Program-made: the position numbers and the translations under genes
Part shown: in pieces, positions 25,368 through 39,825 of the stretch
How positions within the stretch are numbered: position 1 is the first letter of the stretch
Layout: each line of letters begins with the position of its first letter
The notes under the pieces: model-generated
Database searches by the model: none
What the model was told of the DNA's origin: nothing
What the model saw: the letters and a program-made list of their open reading frames with translations, nothing else
DNA from: Globodera rostochiensis
Taxonomy: Eukaryota > Nematoda > Chromadorea > Rhabditida > Heteroderidae
DNA: 64,000 nucleotides
Reading direction: 5' to 3'
NCBI GenBank assembly: GCA_018350325.1
Contig: JAEVLN010000003.1
Location: 4,977,758 to 5,041,757 of the forward strand

Positions 25368-26941
25368 TCATAAAGTCAGCCCCAAAAATGGAGTCAAAAC
25401 GTCATTCATACAGGGGCTGTGTGAGAATAAATCGGTTCAGTTGAGAGGGAATTATTAATACCCATTTTTGGCCCTCACCCGTCGCCGATGTCCATGGCTC
25501 CGAAGTCAATAATGATGCGATTCCACTGACTCCAACTGCACTCAACCGCCTCCTTTTCCCACTTGGCCCATTTGTCCTCATCTCGCTCAATCGGAGAACG
25601 AATCAACAAACAAAACTCTTCATCAAAGCGTCGCAACTCCAATCGCTCCCCCGTCAAATTGTTTAGCGGTTCGAATGGCACAATGTTATCAGAATGATAA
25701 AGATAGATGATGAAATTAACCGCGTCGGTCGAATTGACAAATTCCTTAAACGGAATAAAGAATTGAAAACAGAGAGTCCAATTAAACAAATTTAGAAACT
25801 CACCAATTTCAGCCCCTCCATTCTTTCGGAATAAAAACAAGTGCTTTGCAACACTTTTGGAAGTCCATCCCCGCGGGGCGTATGCAACCATTTGGTCAAA
25901 GCCTCGGCAGAAGAAGCCCCGGCATGGTCATCGGCCGGAAACGCGGGAAAAGGACCATAGTATTCGATCACTCGGAGTTTTTGGCATTCGCCGAGAACGG
26001 TGGGAGAGAAACGGCGCAAACGGTCAAGTTTGGAGCAATCCAAGTAAAATCCACAAATGTTGTCTTTGAACAAAGGCCAAATTTGTTGCAAAATGATTTC
26101 CCAGCTGAAGCTTTCGAAGGCGGATGTTCCAATGGTAAGATGGATCCCTTTGGAGTTGAAAAGAGGACGAATGAGTTCGAGAAATTCGATGACACTTTGG
26201 TCCATGTAACTAAAAGTTGTTGAAATTTAACAAAAAACCTTTTAGGAAAAAACACCGGTTTTCAATTATTTTTTAAACCGACAATGACCTTATTTTAAGG
26301 CCTTCGAATCCGATCACATTGGCAGGAAGCGGCTCTTGCGGAATTGGCAGCCGACGCTCGACTTTAAAGTCAACGTATTTGGCAATTTCAGCGTCCTTTC
26401 CATTAATTGAACGACAAATTCTCAAATCGCCCAACGACCATTTCTTTGAATTGAAATGCGCGTCCACCAAAAAGTCAAATCGATCGCTGATCAACGCAAC
26501 TTTTAGTCCGAGCACAAAAGGGCCACAGAATTCGAAGACTTCGAACAAAAGGTCGGCACAAATGTGACTGAAAATTTGGGGTTAAAATGAGTTGAATGGC
26601 TGGAAAAAAAGTGCCGGGGTGTCGTAAGACTTCTTCCTCCGCCCTCCGTCTCGCCCCACTATATTATTTTATTCGTGATCAGCATCCTTAATTACCCCTA
26701 AAAAAATATAAATAAAAATCTTTTGAGGGGGGTGACAAAACGGAAAAGTACCAATTTCCTCGTTAAGGCGGGACGGGTGTGAAAACAATCGAAAATTGTA
26801 AAATGTTTTTTTACTGATAATAAAAAAACTTTCATTCCGGTGAGGGCGGGGGGGGGGGGGGATTCCCCGGTGCTCATAGAAATAAGGCAAAACTCACATT
26901 TCTTGCAATTGTTTCTTCACTTTCTTCGGAATGTCCGGCAT
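25368..26941 (-). CDS. F-box-family protein, intact five-exon gene (locus B)
   Basis: Exons: 26,898-26,941 ([14 protein letters not shown]), 26,289-26,567 (F-box), 25,804-26,209, 25,479-25,744 and 25,368-25,416. All borders are GT..AG and all phases agree, giving 347 codons. Residues 16-55 ([16 protein letters not shown], then [20 protein letters not shown]) have the L..[IV].....L......VS.RF spacing of an F-box; known F-box proteins join substrates to SCF ubiquitin ligases through Skp1. The rest is family-specific: [53 protein letters not shown]. Exon 4 also reads to TGA just inside the donor (GACGG|GTGAGG), so retaining that intron would give 332 residues. A conserved block lies 200 bp upstream. 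Substrate and function are unknown. Confidence 0.85.
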
Positions 26942-27849
26942 TTTTTGTTGTTGAAAACCAAATGATTTTTTTGATTTCAATGAGCTGAACACTGAAAATG
27001 GAATTTTTAATAATAAAAAAAAATCCAATTCTGAGCCAGGGGTTGGGGGACAGACAAATGGCAATCGAAGTGAGGCGAAGAAAAGTCTATTCGAATGATT
27101 GTGAAGCAAATGTGGGAGAAGGGAGCAAAACGAATTAATGGGCGATGGATCGATCGATGAGGTTAGGCACAAAAATCGATAACAGTTAATGGCTCGCCCG
27201 ATGAGAAAGAGAAGAGAATCTATTTGGCAAGGAAAAACTGAAGAATATCAAAAAAATTGATTTTGCATTCAAATTATATACCAATCGACTCCGCTCGTCG
27301 AGCTGATTACGAATCCGTAAAAATTTCATGGCGGACTCAATTTTGAAGAAAGTTATGGCCCCTCAAAGTTGGCCAAAAACCATAGTGCGTTTTCCGGGTT
27401 TTTAGTAGAGTAGGCCGGGGATTTTTGGGAAAAGGAAAACGGTTTTTGCAATTTTAATAAATTTTAGTTAATGCAATCAAAATTTTAAAAATACGGGAAT
27501 TTTTGCAGCTTTTTAGAAGTGGTAAAGGTCCGGCGGCGCCGATTGGCGGCGCCGGAAAAATATTTGTTAAGAAAATTGGTCCAAAAATTGGAGGAAATTC
27601 AAATGGAATAAACATCGAAAATTTTGTTTTCTTTGTTTCAAAACTTTGATTAAGTCAGTCTTATATGTCTTCTTTTGCTTTTCCGAATTCACATTTTCTT
27701 CAAAAATTAGCTCTTCTTTTCTTCTTTTGTCAACCCGTGACTATCCAAAAAAAAATTACATCTCTATAATAAATAAATTTTCTAAAAATTAATCATCGAT
27801 TCTCCATCATTTCTTTCTAATTACTAGGGTTGGACAAGACCGGATATTA
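26942..27849. other. Upstream region of locus B and repeat fragments
   Basis: Contains the shared upstream block (separate entry), a CTCGTCGAGCTGATTACGAA piece near 27,290-27,330 related to the 190-bp insert of the satellite at 27,850, and a GC palindrome (CCGGCGGCGCCGATTGGCG with its partner) at 27,520-27,560. No gene seen. Confidence 0.4.
27138..27225 (-). promoter_or_regulatory. Conserved upstream block of F-box locus B
   Basis: ATGGGCGATGG, then ACAAAAATCGATAA, then GCTCGCCCGATGAGA, about 200 bp upstream of the start codon. The same order recurs upstream of loci D, E, G and I, while the surrounding non-coding DNA differs. This makes it a candidate core promoter or transcription-factor site, by inference only. 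Confidence 0.45.
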
Positions 27850-30800
27850 TCCTCTCGCCGCCTGACTCTCTCTTTTTAGCACACTATTTCTTCAAAAAAT
27901 AAAATTTTCAGAAATAAACTAAAACAATTTTTAGATGGGGTTCATTCATGTCCAAATTACTCTCGCCGCCTGACTCTCTCTCTTTACCACACTATTTCTT
28001 CAAAAAATAAGATTTTCAGAAATTAAACTAAAGCAATTTTTAGATGGGGTTCATTAATGTCCAAATTACTCTCGCCGCCTGACTCTCTCTTTTTACCACA
28101 CTATTTCTTCAAAAAATAAAATGTTCAAGAAATTAAACTAAAACAATCACGGGGGGGGGGCATTTCTAACGAATTCGAGGGAAAAAAGAAAACAAAAACT
28201 TTATTAAAATAAATTAAATATCCGCATTAATTAAAAAAATAAATTTTTTTGACAGACGCAGAATTCGCCTAAATTTTATATCAATCGGTTCCTCTCATCG
28301 AGCTGAGTACGATATGCAAAAATTGGGCGCCGCTCACCAACTATTTCTTCAAAAAATAAAATTTTCAGAAATAAACTAAAACAATTTTTAGATGGGGTTC
28401 ATTCATGTCCAAATTACTCTCGCCGCCTGACTCTCTCTCTTTACCACACTATTTCTTCAAAAAATAAAATTTTCAGAAATAAACTAAAGCAATTTTTAGA
28501 TGGGGTTCATTAATGTCCAAATTACTCTCGCCGCCTGACTCTCTCTTTTTACCACACTATTTGTTCAAAAAATAAAATGTTCAAGAAATTAAATTAAAAC
28601 AATCACGGGGGGGGGGCATTTCTAACGAATTCGAGGGAAAAAAGAAAACAAAAACTTTATTAAAATAAATTAAATATCCGCATTAATTAAAAAAATAAAA
28701 TTTTTTTGAAGACGCAAATTCGCCTAAATTTTATATCAATCGATTCCTCTCATCGAGCTGAGTAGGAATATGCAAAAATTGAACGCCGCTCACCAACTAT
28801 TTCTTCAAAAAATAAAATTTTCAGAAATAAACTAAAACAATTTTTAGATGGGGTTCATTCATGTCCAAATTACTCTCGCCGCCTGACTCTCTCTCTTTAC
28901 CACACTATTTCTTCAAAAAATAAAATTTTCAGAAATAAACTAAAACAATTTTTAGATGGGGTTCATTCATGTCCAAATTACTCTCGCCGCCTGACTCTCT
29001 CTTTTTAGCACACTATTTCTTCATAAAATAAAATTATCAGAAATAAACTATTTTCAGAAATAAACTAAAACAATTTTTAGATGGGGTGCATTCATGTCCA
29101 AATTACTCTCGCCGCCTGACTCTCTCTTTTTACCACACTATTTCTTCAAAAAATAAAATGTTCAAGAAATTAAACTAAAACAATCACGGGGGGGGGCACA
29201 TTTCTAGCGAATTCGAGGGATAAAAGAAAACAAAAACTTTATTAAAATAGTAGGGCCGAAACACTTACATTAGGAAATGTATTGGAATTAGGAAGGGTCC
29301 GTACTGACGAGGCCCGCCCTTCCTATTCCAAAAAAAAAATTTGTTTTTAACATTTAATTTTTTTTTAAATTTATTTAATTTTTTTTTACAGTTCAACCGT
29401 CCGCAATTGTCCGTCCGCAAATGTCCGTCCGCAAATGTCCGTCCGCAAATGTCCGTCCGCAAATGTCCGTCCGCAAAAGTCTGTCCGCAAATGTCCGTCC
29501 GCAAATGTCCGTCCGCAAATGTCGCACCGCAAATGTCCGTCCGCAAATGTCGCACCGCGGTCCAAATTACTCTCGCCGCCTGAATCTCTCTTTTTAGCAC
29601 ACTATTTCTTCAAAAAATAAAATTTTCAGAAATAAACTAAAACAATTTTTAGATGGGGTTCATTCATGTCCAAATTACTCTCGCCGCCTGACTCTCTCTT
29701 TTTACCACACTATTTCTCCAAAAAATAAAATTTTCAAAAATTAAACTAAAACAATTTTTAGATGGGGTGCATTCTAGCCCAAATTACTCTCGCCGTCTGA
29801 CTCTCTCTTTTTAGCACACTATTTCTTCAAAAAATAAAATTTTCAGGAATTAAACTAAAACAATTTTTAGATGGGGTGCATTCTAGCCCAATTACTCTCG
29901 CCGTCTGACTCTCTCTTTTTAGTACACTATTTCTCCAAAAAATAAAATTTTCAAAAATTAAACTAAAACAATTTTTAGATGGGGTGCATTCTTGCCCCAA
30001 TTACTCTCGCCGTCTGACTATCTCTATTTAGAACACTATTTCTCCAAAAAATAAAATTTTCAAAAATTAAACTAAAACAATTTTTAGATGGGGTGTACTC
30101 TTGCCCAAATTACTCTCGCCGTCTGACTCTCTCTTTTTAGTACACTATTTCTCCAAAAAATGAAATTTTCAAAAATTAAACTAAAACAATTTTTAGATGG
30201 GGTGCATTCTTGCCCAAATTACTCTCGCCGTCTGACTCTCTCTTTTTAGCACACTATTTCTCCAAAAAATAAAATTTTCAAAAATTAAACTAAAACAATT
30301 TTTAGATGGGGTTCATTCATGTCCAAATTACTCTCGCCGCCTGACTCTCTCTCTTTACCACACTATTTCTTCAAAAAATAAAATTTTCAGAAATAAACTA
30401 AAACAATTTTTAGATGGGGTTCATTCATGTCCAAATTACTCTCGCCGCCTGAATCTCTCTTTTTAGCACACTATTTCTTCAAAAAATAAAATTTTCAGAA
30501 ATAAACTAAAACAATTTTTAGATGGGGTTCATTCATGTCCAAATTACTCTCGCCGCCTGACTCTCTCTTTTTACCACACTATTTCTTCAAAAAATAAAAT
30601 TTTCAGAAATAAACTAAAACAATTTTTAGATGGGGTTCATTCATGTCCAAATTACTCTCGCCGCCTGACTCTCTCTCTTTACCACACTATTTCTTCAAAA
30701 AATAAAATTTTCAGAAATAAACTAAAACAATTTTTAGATGGGGTTCATTCATGTCCAAATTACTCTCGCCGCCTGACTCTCTCTTTTTAGCACACTATTT

Positions 30801-32780
30801 CTTCATAAAATAAAATTATCAGAAATAAACTATTTTCAGAAATAAACTAAAACAATTTTTAGATGGGGTTCATTCATGTCCAAATTACTCTCGCCGCCTG
30901 ACTCTCTCTTTTTAGCACACTATTTCTTCAAAAAATAAAATGTTCAAGAAATTAAACTAAAACAATCACGGGGGGGGGGCATTTCTAACGAATTCGAGGG
31001 AAAAAAGAAAACAAAAACTTTATTAAAATAAATTAAATATCCGCATTAATTAAAAAAATAAATTTTTTTGACAGACGCAAATTCGCCTAAATTTTATATC
31101 AATCGGTTCCTCTCAGCGAGCTGAGTACGATATGCAAAAATTGGGCGCCGCTCACCAACTATTTCTTCAAAAAATAAAATTTTCAGAAATAAACTAAAAC
31201 AATTTTTAAATGGGGTTCATTCATGTCCAAATTACTCTCGCCGCCTGAATCTCTCTTTTTAGCACACTATTTCTTCAAAAAATAAAATTTTCAGAAATAA
31301 ACTAAAACAATTTTTAGATGGGGTTCATTCATGTCCAAATTACTCTCGCCGCCTGATTCTCTCTTTTTAGCACACTATTTCTTCAAAAAATAAAATTTTC
31401 AAAAATAAACTAAAACAATTTTTAGATGGGGTTCATTCATGTCCAAATTAATCTCGCCGCCTGACTCTCTCTTTTTAGCACACTATTTCTTCATAAAATA
31501 AAATTATCAGAAATAAACCATTTTGAGAAATAAACTAAAACAATTTTTAGATGGGGTGCATTCATGTCCAAATTACTCTCGCCGCCTGACTCTCTCTTTT
31601 TAGCACACTATTTCTTCAAAAAATAAAATTTTCAGAAATAAACTAAAACAATTTTTAGATGGGGTTCATTCATGTCCAAATTACTCTCGCCGCCTGACTC
31701 TCTCTCTTTACCACACTATTTCTTCAAAAAATAAAATTTTCAGAAATAAACTAAAACAATTTTTAGATGGGGTTCATTCATGTCCAAATTACTCTCGCCG
31801 CCTGAATCTCTCTTTTTAGCACACTATTTCTTCAAAAAATAAAATTTTCAAAAATAAACTAAAACAATTTTTAGATGGGGTAAATTTTTTTTTGCTGAGA
31901 ATATTGTTTTCATGTCCAAATTACTCTCGCCGCCTGACTCTCTCTTTTTACCACACTATTTCTTCAAAAAATAAAATTTTCAGAAATTAAACTAAAGCAA
32001 TTTTTAGATGGGGTTCATTCATGTCCAAATTACTCTCGCCGCCTGAATCTCTCTTTTTAGCACACTATTTCTTCAAAAAATAAAATTTTCAGAAATAAAC
32101 TAAAACAATTTTTAGATGGGGTTCATTCATGTCCAAATTACTCTCGCCGCCTGACTCTCTCTTTTTACCACACTATTTCTTCAAAAAATAAAATGTTCAA
32201 GAAATTAAACTAAAACAATCACGGGGGGGGGGGCATTTCTAACGAATTCGAGGGAAAAAAGAAAACAAAAACTTTATTAAAATAAATTAAATATCCGCAT
32301 TAATTAAAAAAATAAATTTTTTTTGACAGACGCAAATTCGCCTAAATTTTATATCAATCGGTTCCTCTCATCGAGCTGAGTACGATATGCAAAAATTGGG
32401 CGCCGCTCACCAACTATTTCTTCAAAAAATAAAATTTTCAGAAATAAACTAAAACAATTTTTAGATGGGGTTCATTCATGTCCAAATTACTCTCGCCGCC
32501 TGACTCTCTCTTTTTACCACACTATTTCTTCAAAAAATAAAATGTTCAAGAAATTAAACTAAAACAATCACGGGGGGGGGGCATTTCTAACGAATTCGAG
32601 GGAAAAAAGAAAACAAAAAGTTTATTAAAATAAATTAAATATCCGCATTAATTAAAAAAATAAAATTTTTTTGACAGACGCAAATTCGCCTAAATTTTAT
32701 ATCAATCGATTCCTCTCATCGAGCTGAGTACGAATATGCAAAAATTGGGCGCCGCTCACCAACTATTTCTTCAAAAAATA
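27850..32780 (-). repeat. Long 108-bp satellite array with a recurrent 190-bp insert
   Basis: About 35 units of CTCGCCGCCTGACTCTCTC, CACACTATTTCTTC and TTTTTAGATGGGGTTC. A non-satellite block of about 190 bp recurs at 28,150-28,335, 28,605-28,795, 30,968-31,155, 32,222-32,410 and 32,570-32,760. It starts with a G8-G11 tract, carries TCTAACGAATTCGAGGG and ends ATGCAAAAATTGGGCGCCG. A single diverged copy of that block lies outside the array, reversed, at 46,553-46,750. Unit subtypes differ (GTTCATTCATG versus GTGCATTCTAG), with the second type grouped at 29,760-30,300. Confidence 0.9.
29395..29562. repeat. 14-bp minisatellite (GTCCGTCCGCAAAT)
   Basis: About a dozen tandem units inside the larger satellite. 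Since 14 is not a multiple of three, all frames cycle and several stay open on both strands (for example SVRKCPSANVRPQ on plus, DGHLRTDICG on minus). These are not genes. Confidence 0.85.
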
Positions 32781-34474
32781 AAAAAAAGATTTGGCCTTTG
32801 TTCAAAGTAGGGTTGGAGCCAGGGCTGTGTCGAAAGTATGAAAAGTTCGAAATCGAAAATCGAAACGAAAAAAACGTCGAAAATCGAAATTCGAAAATCG
32901 AAACAAAATCGAAAATTTTTTTTATGTGATTAGAAAAAATTTTTTTAAAATAATTTATTTAATAAATATTTTTTGAAATATTCACTTGTTCATTTTTAAA
33001 TTTTTGAAGGATGCATTTTTTATTTCAGAGGCCTTCATATGCCCATTTTAAGCTTTTATGAGGGTGGGGTGTCGGCGGTGCCGATAGGCGCCGCCGAGAA
33101 AATTTTGATTTTTTGACTCAATTTGTTAAGAAAAATGATCCAAAAACCACAATGAATTGGTCGACTTTATGCTTTCAGTGGCGGCCCGTCGGTGCCGATT
33201 GGCGCCGCTGGGAGAAATTTGGGGGTTTTGTTAAGCAATTTCACCAAAATTTTCGCAAAATTGAGCTTTTTTCTTCCTAATTTCGGGGAAAACATTTTTA
33301 CATAAGAGTGGAGAATGTACGGCGGTCTTTTTTTGTAAGTATTTTAATTTAAAAATAATTGAAAATCATTAAAAATGTTCCGTTAATGGGGGATAGAATG
33401 TGAAGGCCGAAGAAAGGTTTAAAAAGTGATCGCACTGTAGCGGGTTCGAACCCAAAAGACAAAATCGTAAAGACAAACCACTGAGCTTGGTTCGCTGTCC
33501 GAAGGATGTGCTCTGTTCTCTTCTGATTTACCAGAATTTTTAGTCCTTTTGGGCACCAGAATTCTGGTTTTAAAGGCGACCAGAGCACATCCCTGCTTTG
33601 CATACGTGCCCGGGAGATTTTTTAAAATATTCACTAGTTTTCGTAGGAAAAGTGGGTCCAATTTGAGTAACTGTCCCCATTTTTAGATTCTTGTAGCAAT
33701 TCGGCTAAGGAGTAATTTCTTTCCATAAGATAGTGGACAGCTAAAGAAAATAAAAGGCCGCAGATTTATCACACTATTGTTGCTTATGACCCCGGTTTTG
33801 GCACTTTTCTCGCCTATTTATGTACTTTTTGAGAGTTTCAATCCTGCAAATCCGAGCTCTTCTCTACCTATCATCATCATTATATTTTAAAAAAGATTCG
33901 AAGTGTTATTTATGATAATCAGATCATTAATTTGTTTATCTCTATTTCACTAGTTTATTCGTGGTTTATTTATATAAAAAAATGTTTTTTTATAATTTTT
34001 AAAAATTAAATTGCCATTTTTGGGGTTAATTTAATTTCTGAAGAAAGGACCTCGATTATCCCGTCCCTACCGGGACCGAAATTACGACCTTTCAAAAACC
34101 GGGATTCCAAATCCGGGATAATCCCGCCCGAGATCCCGGCCAACTCTATTTTAAAGGAGGAAAAAATTTGACCGGGAACCCCCCCCCCCCCCCGGCTCCA
34201 TAGAGGGGAAAATATACATTTTTTGTTTCATTTTTCTTATAAAAATTGCTGAATATCAGACAAAAAAGTCCATTTAACCGGATTTCGGATCGGATTACCC
34301 AAAATTTCTCGGGTCGGATTTCGGATGATCCGCTGCAACCCTGCTCCCGACCGGTCTGACAATGAACTAAATGCGCTATGGTGCTTTTTGAATGCTCTTT
34401 ATTGCCAAAAATTTTGATTCGAATTTGATCGAAAAAGGGCAATTTGGATTCTACGCCTATTTATTCCATTTTAG
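32781..34474. other. Gene-poor stretch of mobile-element fragments
   Basis: Holds a one-sided fold-back element made of ATCGAAA/TTCGAAA words (32,809-32,930, begins AGGGTTGGAGCCAGGGCTG); two GC palindromes (about 33,072-33,100 and 33,182-33,215); a tRNA-like segment (separate entry); a GGGAT/ATCCC word element (34,040-34,145); a C15 tract near 34,180; and a CGGATTTCGGATC word element (34,275-34,345). No gene supported. Confidence 0.45.
33430..33500 (-). other. tRNA-like segment (A and B boxes)
   Basis: On the minus strand AAGCTCAGTGGTTTG resembles an A box, and GGGTTCGAACCC, a perfect B box with a T-arm, follows about 40 bases later. The presumed acceptor ends do not pair. Probably a tRNA-derived SINE fragment. 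Confidence 0.35.
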
Positions 34475-34582
34475 GTAATTGCCAATTCGACCGACCCGGT
34501 CAATTTCATCATCTATCTTTGTGCTCGGACTTCTTCTGTTGGCATTGTGCCATTTGAATTGAAGAATAATTTGACGGGGGAA
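34475..34582 (+). pseudogene. F-box-family exon 4 fragment (locus K)
   Basis: After TTCCATTTTAG the frame reads [18 protein letters not shown] then [15 protein letters not shown], the first third of exon 4. It then jumps directly to the 3' flank also seen after locus D (GGATTCAAACAGAAC, ACTAAACATTGAAATTG). A short, internally deleted fragment with no other exons nearby on this strand. Confidence 0.65.
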
Positions 34583-35047
34583 GGCGGACGAACGGATTCA
34601 AACAGAACCCAGACTAAACATTGAAATTGTTGCTTTATCCTTTTCAAATTGAAACACAAAGCTTTACTGCCGACGACATTTGCTTTCATTTCAAACAATT
34701 CTTTTTTGCAAAGTCAGTGGAGTGGCTAGCGACCGGTCTGACAATGAAATAAATGCGCTGTGTGATCCGAAATCGAATTTTTATGGTAAAAAAAACCGTA
34801 ACCCAATGACAACTTTCATTGAATGTAAAACTCACACTAATCTGTTGGGTTGGCAGACAAAATTAATAAATAAATTGCTAGCGGATGCGTTTAAAATAAA
34901 GATAAAATAATTTTTTTAAATTTTTCCCACAAGTTTGTCTAAAACTTTGGTGCCAAAATGGTCAATTTTCTCTATCTCAAAGGAAAAAAACGCAACAATT
35001 TAATGTGTAGCAAGCAGTTTAATATTTTCCTCCAAATTCCCTCGTCC

Positions 35048-37174
<2,127 letters not shown>

Positions 37175-37859
37175 TTTTGTTGTTGATAATCCAAATGATT
37201 TTAATGATTCCAAATGGCTAAAACTAAAAAAGGGCATTTTTAATAAATTTAAGCAAAATAAAAACCCGAATTTTTGGCTAAAAACCCATTTCTTTTAGAT
37301 GAATTTGCATGCCGGATTCCGGACAAGCATCCTATTCAATTCGTGGATTTTAGGTGACTTATTCGGCCCGTTCAGTACATTTCAAACAAACCATTTTTAG
37401 AAACGGGTAAGGATTTCGAAAATTTCCCAAACTCCAATTGATGATTGTGAAAATGTGGAAGAAGGGAGTAGGTATTGAGGGGGGGGGGTGAAGAAAAAAT
37501 CGATAATTTGGTTAATTAATACGGTAGGCATCACTTCAGTGCCGAACACTTCAGTGCCCACACTTCAGTTCTCACCATCCATCAAATAATTGCACGAAAT
37601 ACCGGAGAGGAGGCAATGGTGCAGAATTGCGGTCCCGACAAAAAAAGTCTTAAAATTCAGAATGCATGTTTCTAAATTTTGAAAATCTATTAAGTTCGTT
37701 AGGCTCAGGCCTAAGCTTAACAAACCCGAGCCAGGGTGGCTTAGGCCTAAAGCGGTTTTGGGTGATTAATGGTAAAAAAAAAAATCAAAAATCATAGATT
37801 TTCAAAATTAGACAGTGCCAGCAGAACAATTCCAAAAATTGATGATAAAATTTTTGAAA

Positions 37860-37965
37860 AGGGTGCTAAAAAGAGAGAGTCAGGCGGCGAGAGCAATTTG
37901 CACATCAACGCACCCCATCTAAAAATTGTTTTTTTTTAATTTCTTGAAAATTTTATTTTTTAAAT
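37860..37965 (+). repeat. Solo 108-bp satellite unit
   Basis: One unit (GCTAAAAAGAGAGAGTCAGG, CGCACCCCATCTAAAAATTG) outside any array. Its partner in the inverted duplication is at 63,475-63,560. Confidence 0.8.
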
Positions 37966-38160
37966 TAATTTTGTACAGTATCGCAAATATGCAGCCCATT
38001 CACAAGTTGATTGTTGTCACGGCGATGTCCAGCATTTACGTGCCTATGCTTCTTCACTGTTTAACCCTTGGCGCAATCTTCAGAAAATTCAACCCCGCGT
38101 TACAAGACAAACATTCAACTTTGATTGCACAAAAATTTACCAAATAGTTTTCGCTTCTCT

Positions 38161-38225
38161 GCCGCCTCGTCAGACGAAAACATTTATCGATTTTTATGTG
38201 TGCCCTCGCCGATCCATCGCCCATA
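38161..38225 (+). promoter_or_regulatory. Conserved upstream block of F-box locus D
   Basis: CGTCAGACGAAAACATTTATCGAT, split by one variable stretch from CGATCCATCGCCCAT; this is the plus-strand version of the block at 27,138. It is 340 bp from the start codon because a 114-bp mariner-like MITE sits between them. Confidence 0.4.
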
Positions 38226-38291
38226 AAGTCCACATTTGCGCAAAATAATTCAATTGTTAGGAATTTTCGAAAATCCTTACCAGTTTCTGTA

Positions 38292-38405
38292 CCGTATATA
38301 CGCTTGTAATCCCCCCAGGATTATTTTTCAACTTATTCAGAGGATGGGGAATTATTAGAGGTTGGGGGATTATTAGAGGTTGGGGGACTACAAGAGTATA
38401 TACGG
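38292..38405. mobile_element. Small mariner-like MITE, 114 bp
   Basis: Inverted ends CCGTATATACGCTTGTAATC and (reverse complement) CCGTATATACTCTTGTAGTC, flanked by TA on both sides. A direct duplication of ATTATTAGAGGTTGGGGG lies inside. The copy in the inverted duplication is at 63,010-63,123. Too short to encode anything. Confidence 0.65.
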
Positions 38406-39421
38406 TATATGAATTTAAAATCGGATTGGAATGCACTGAACGGGTCGATTCACTAATTTGTAATGGATCGGCCTGAGTTTTTTTATATGTTAAAATTGCC
38501 GTCTTTTCACAGTTTTTTAGTTCATTTGGAATCGTAAAAATTATTTGGATTTGCAACAAAAAACAAATGTCGGACAATCCGAAGAATGTGGAGAAAGTAT
38601 TGAAGGAAATGTGAGTTTTTTTTTGAAAGGACTAGGCAAAACTATGCCATAAATGGAAGAATTTTCAGTTTCATTTAGGGAGAGCGGTATCGGAAAGTTT
38701 TCTCAATTAAAAGAAAATTTCTGACAATTTTAAAGGTTTCACGCCTCTTCCCCGTTAGCGAGAAAATTTTGGAGTTTTTTTGACCAATTTTAACAAAACG
38801 GGAAATTGTCTATTTGCGGCACCCATTCATCTCATTTAACCCCCAAATTTTCAGTTCCATTTGCAACGACGTTTTGTTCGAAGTTTTCGAATTCTGTGGG
38901 CCTTTTGAACTCGGCCTAAAAGTTGCGCTGATCAGCGATACATTTGATCGTTTGGTGGACGCGCATTTCAAATCGAAAGAATGGACATATCTTTTGGTGA
39001 ACGAACATTTAAAGTTGAAGGAATGGTCGTTGGGTCGGTTGGAAATTCGTCGCGCAATTAATGGAAATGGCGCTGAAATTGTCAAATTCATTGACACGTT
39101 TCCAATTAAAGTGATCGGATTTGAATGCCTTCGAATAAGGTCATTTTTGGTTGAAATTATTTGAAAGCCATTAAAAGTTTGGTTTTACTTCAGTTTATGC
39201 GTCCAATCAAATTTTTATGCGTAGGTCAATCATCGCTCATACTTTGTAGACCCTAACCAGGGATGGACGTGATCACGGATCATACCAATCACGGCGTTTT
39301 TGGGGGTCCGTGATCACGGATCACGGTCACGGATTTTTTGAAATAATCCGTGATTTTGATCCGTGATTGGTATTGGAGTATGGATTAATAATTGGATTTA
39401 GGACCCATAGGTTCACATGTG

Positions 39422-39490
39422 AGCTTGTGGTTTAGTGGTAAGTGCTGGTGATTGGAACATATTTGGTTGGGGTTCGAACCCCGTCAATGT
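39422..39490 (+). other. tRNA-like segment 1 in the hAT-like element
   Basis: GTGGTTTAGTGGTAAGTGC (A-box-like) and GGGGTTCGAACCCC (B box and T-arm), 35 bases apart. The ends do not form a convincing acceptor stem, so I read this as tRNA-derived and not as a functional tRNA. Repeated in reverse at about 61,894-61,962. Confidence 0.35.
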
Positions 39491-39751
39491 AGATTATTCT
39501 TATGACTTTTCGGTTAGTAACTATTAGGGCTGTTCGAGAGTCTCGGTCTCGAACCGAGAAATTTCTCGGTTTTTTTGGGTCTCGGTCTCGGTCTCGACTC
39601 TCGGGTTTTTAGTCTCGGAAAACGAGACTTTTTTGCACTGGTAAAGATGGAATTTTTGGTGAGAAATCATAAAGAATTATGGGCTTGAAAGTTTTAAAAA
39701 CAATGACAAATTTAGAAATCCTTTAATACTTTGTTAACTTTATGGATACAG

Positions 39752-39825
39752 TGCTCGTATGGCGCAGTGGCTAAATTCTGTGTCTCTTACTCTATATTGT
39801 CCTGAGTTCTAGTCCCCCAAGTGAA
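39752..39825 (+). other. tRNA-like segment 2 in the hAT-like element
   Basis: TATGGCGCAGTGGCTAA (A-box-like) and GAGTTCTAGTCCCCC (B-box-like). A weak cloverleaf. It also recurs in reverse at about 61,560-61,635. Confidence 0.3.

Noticed and set aside
29265..29620. Antisense repetitive proteins around the 14-bp repeat
   Set aside because: All frames of a 14-bp stop-free repeat stay open. No sign of selection.
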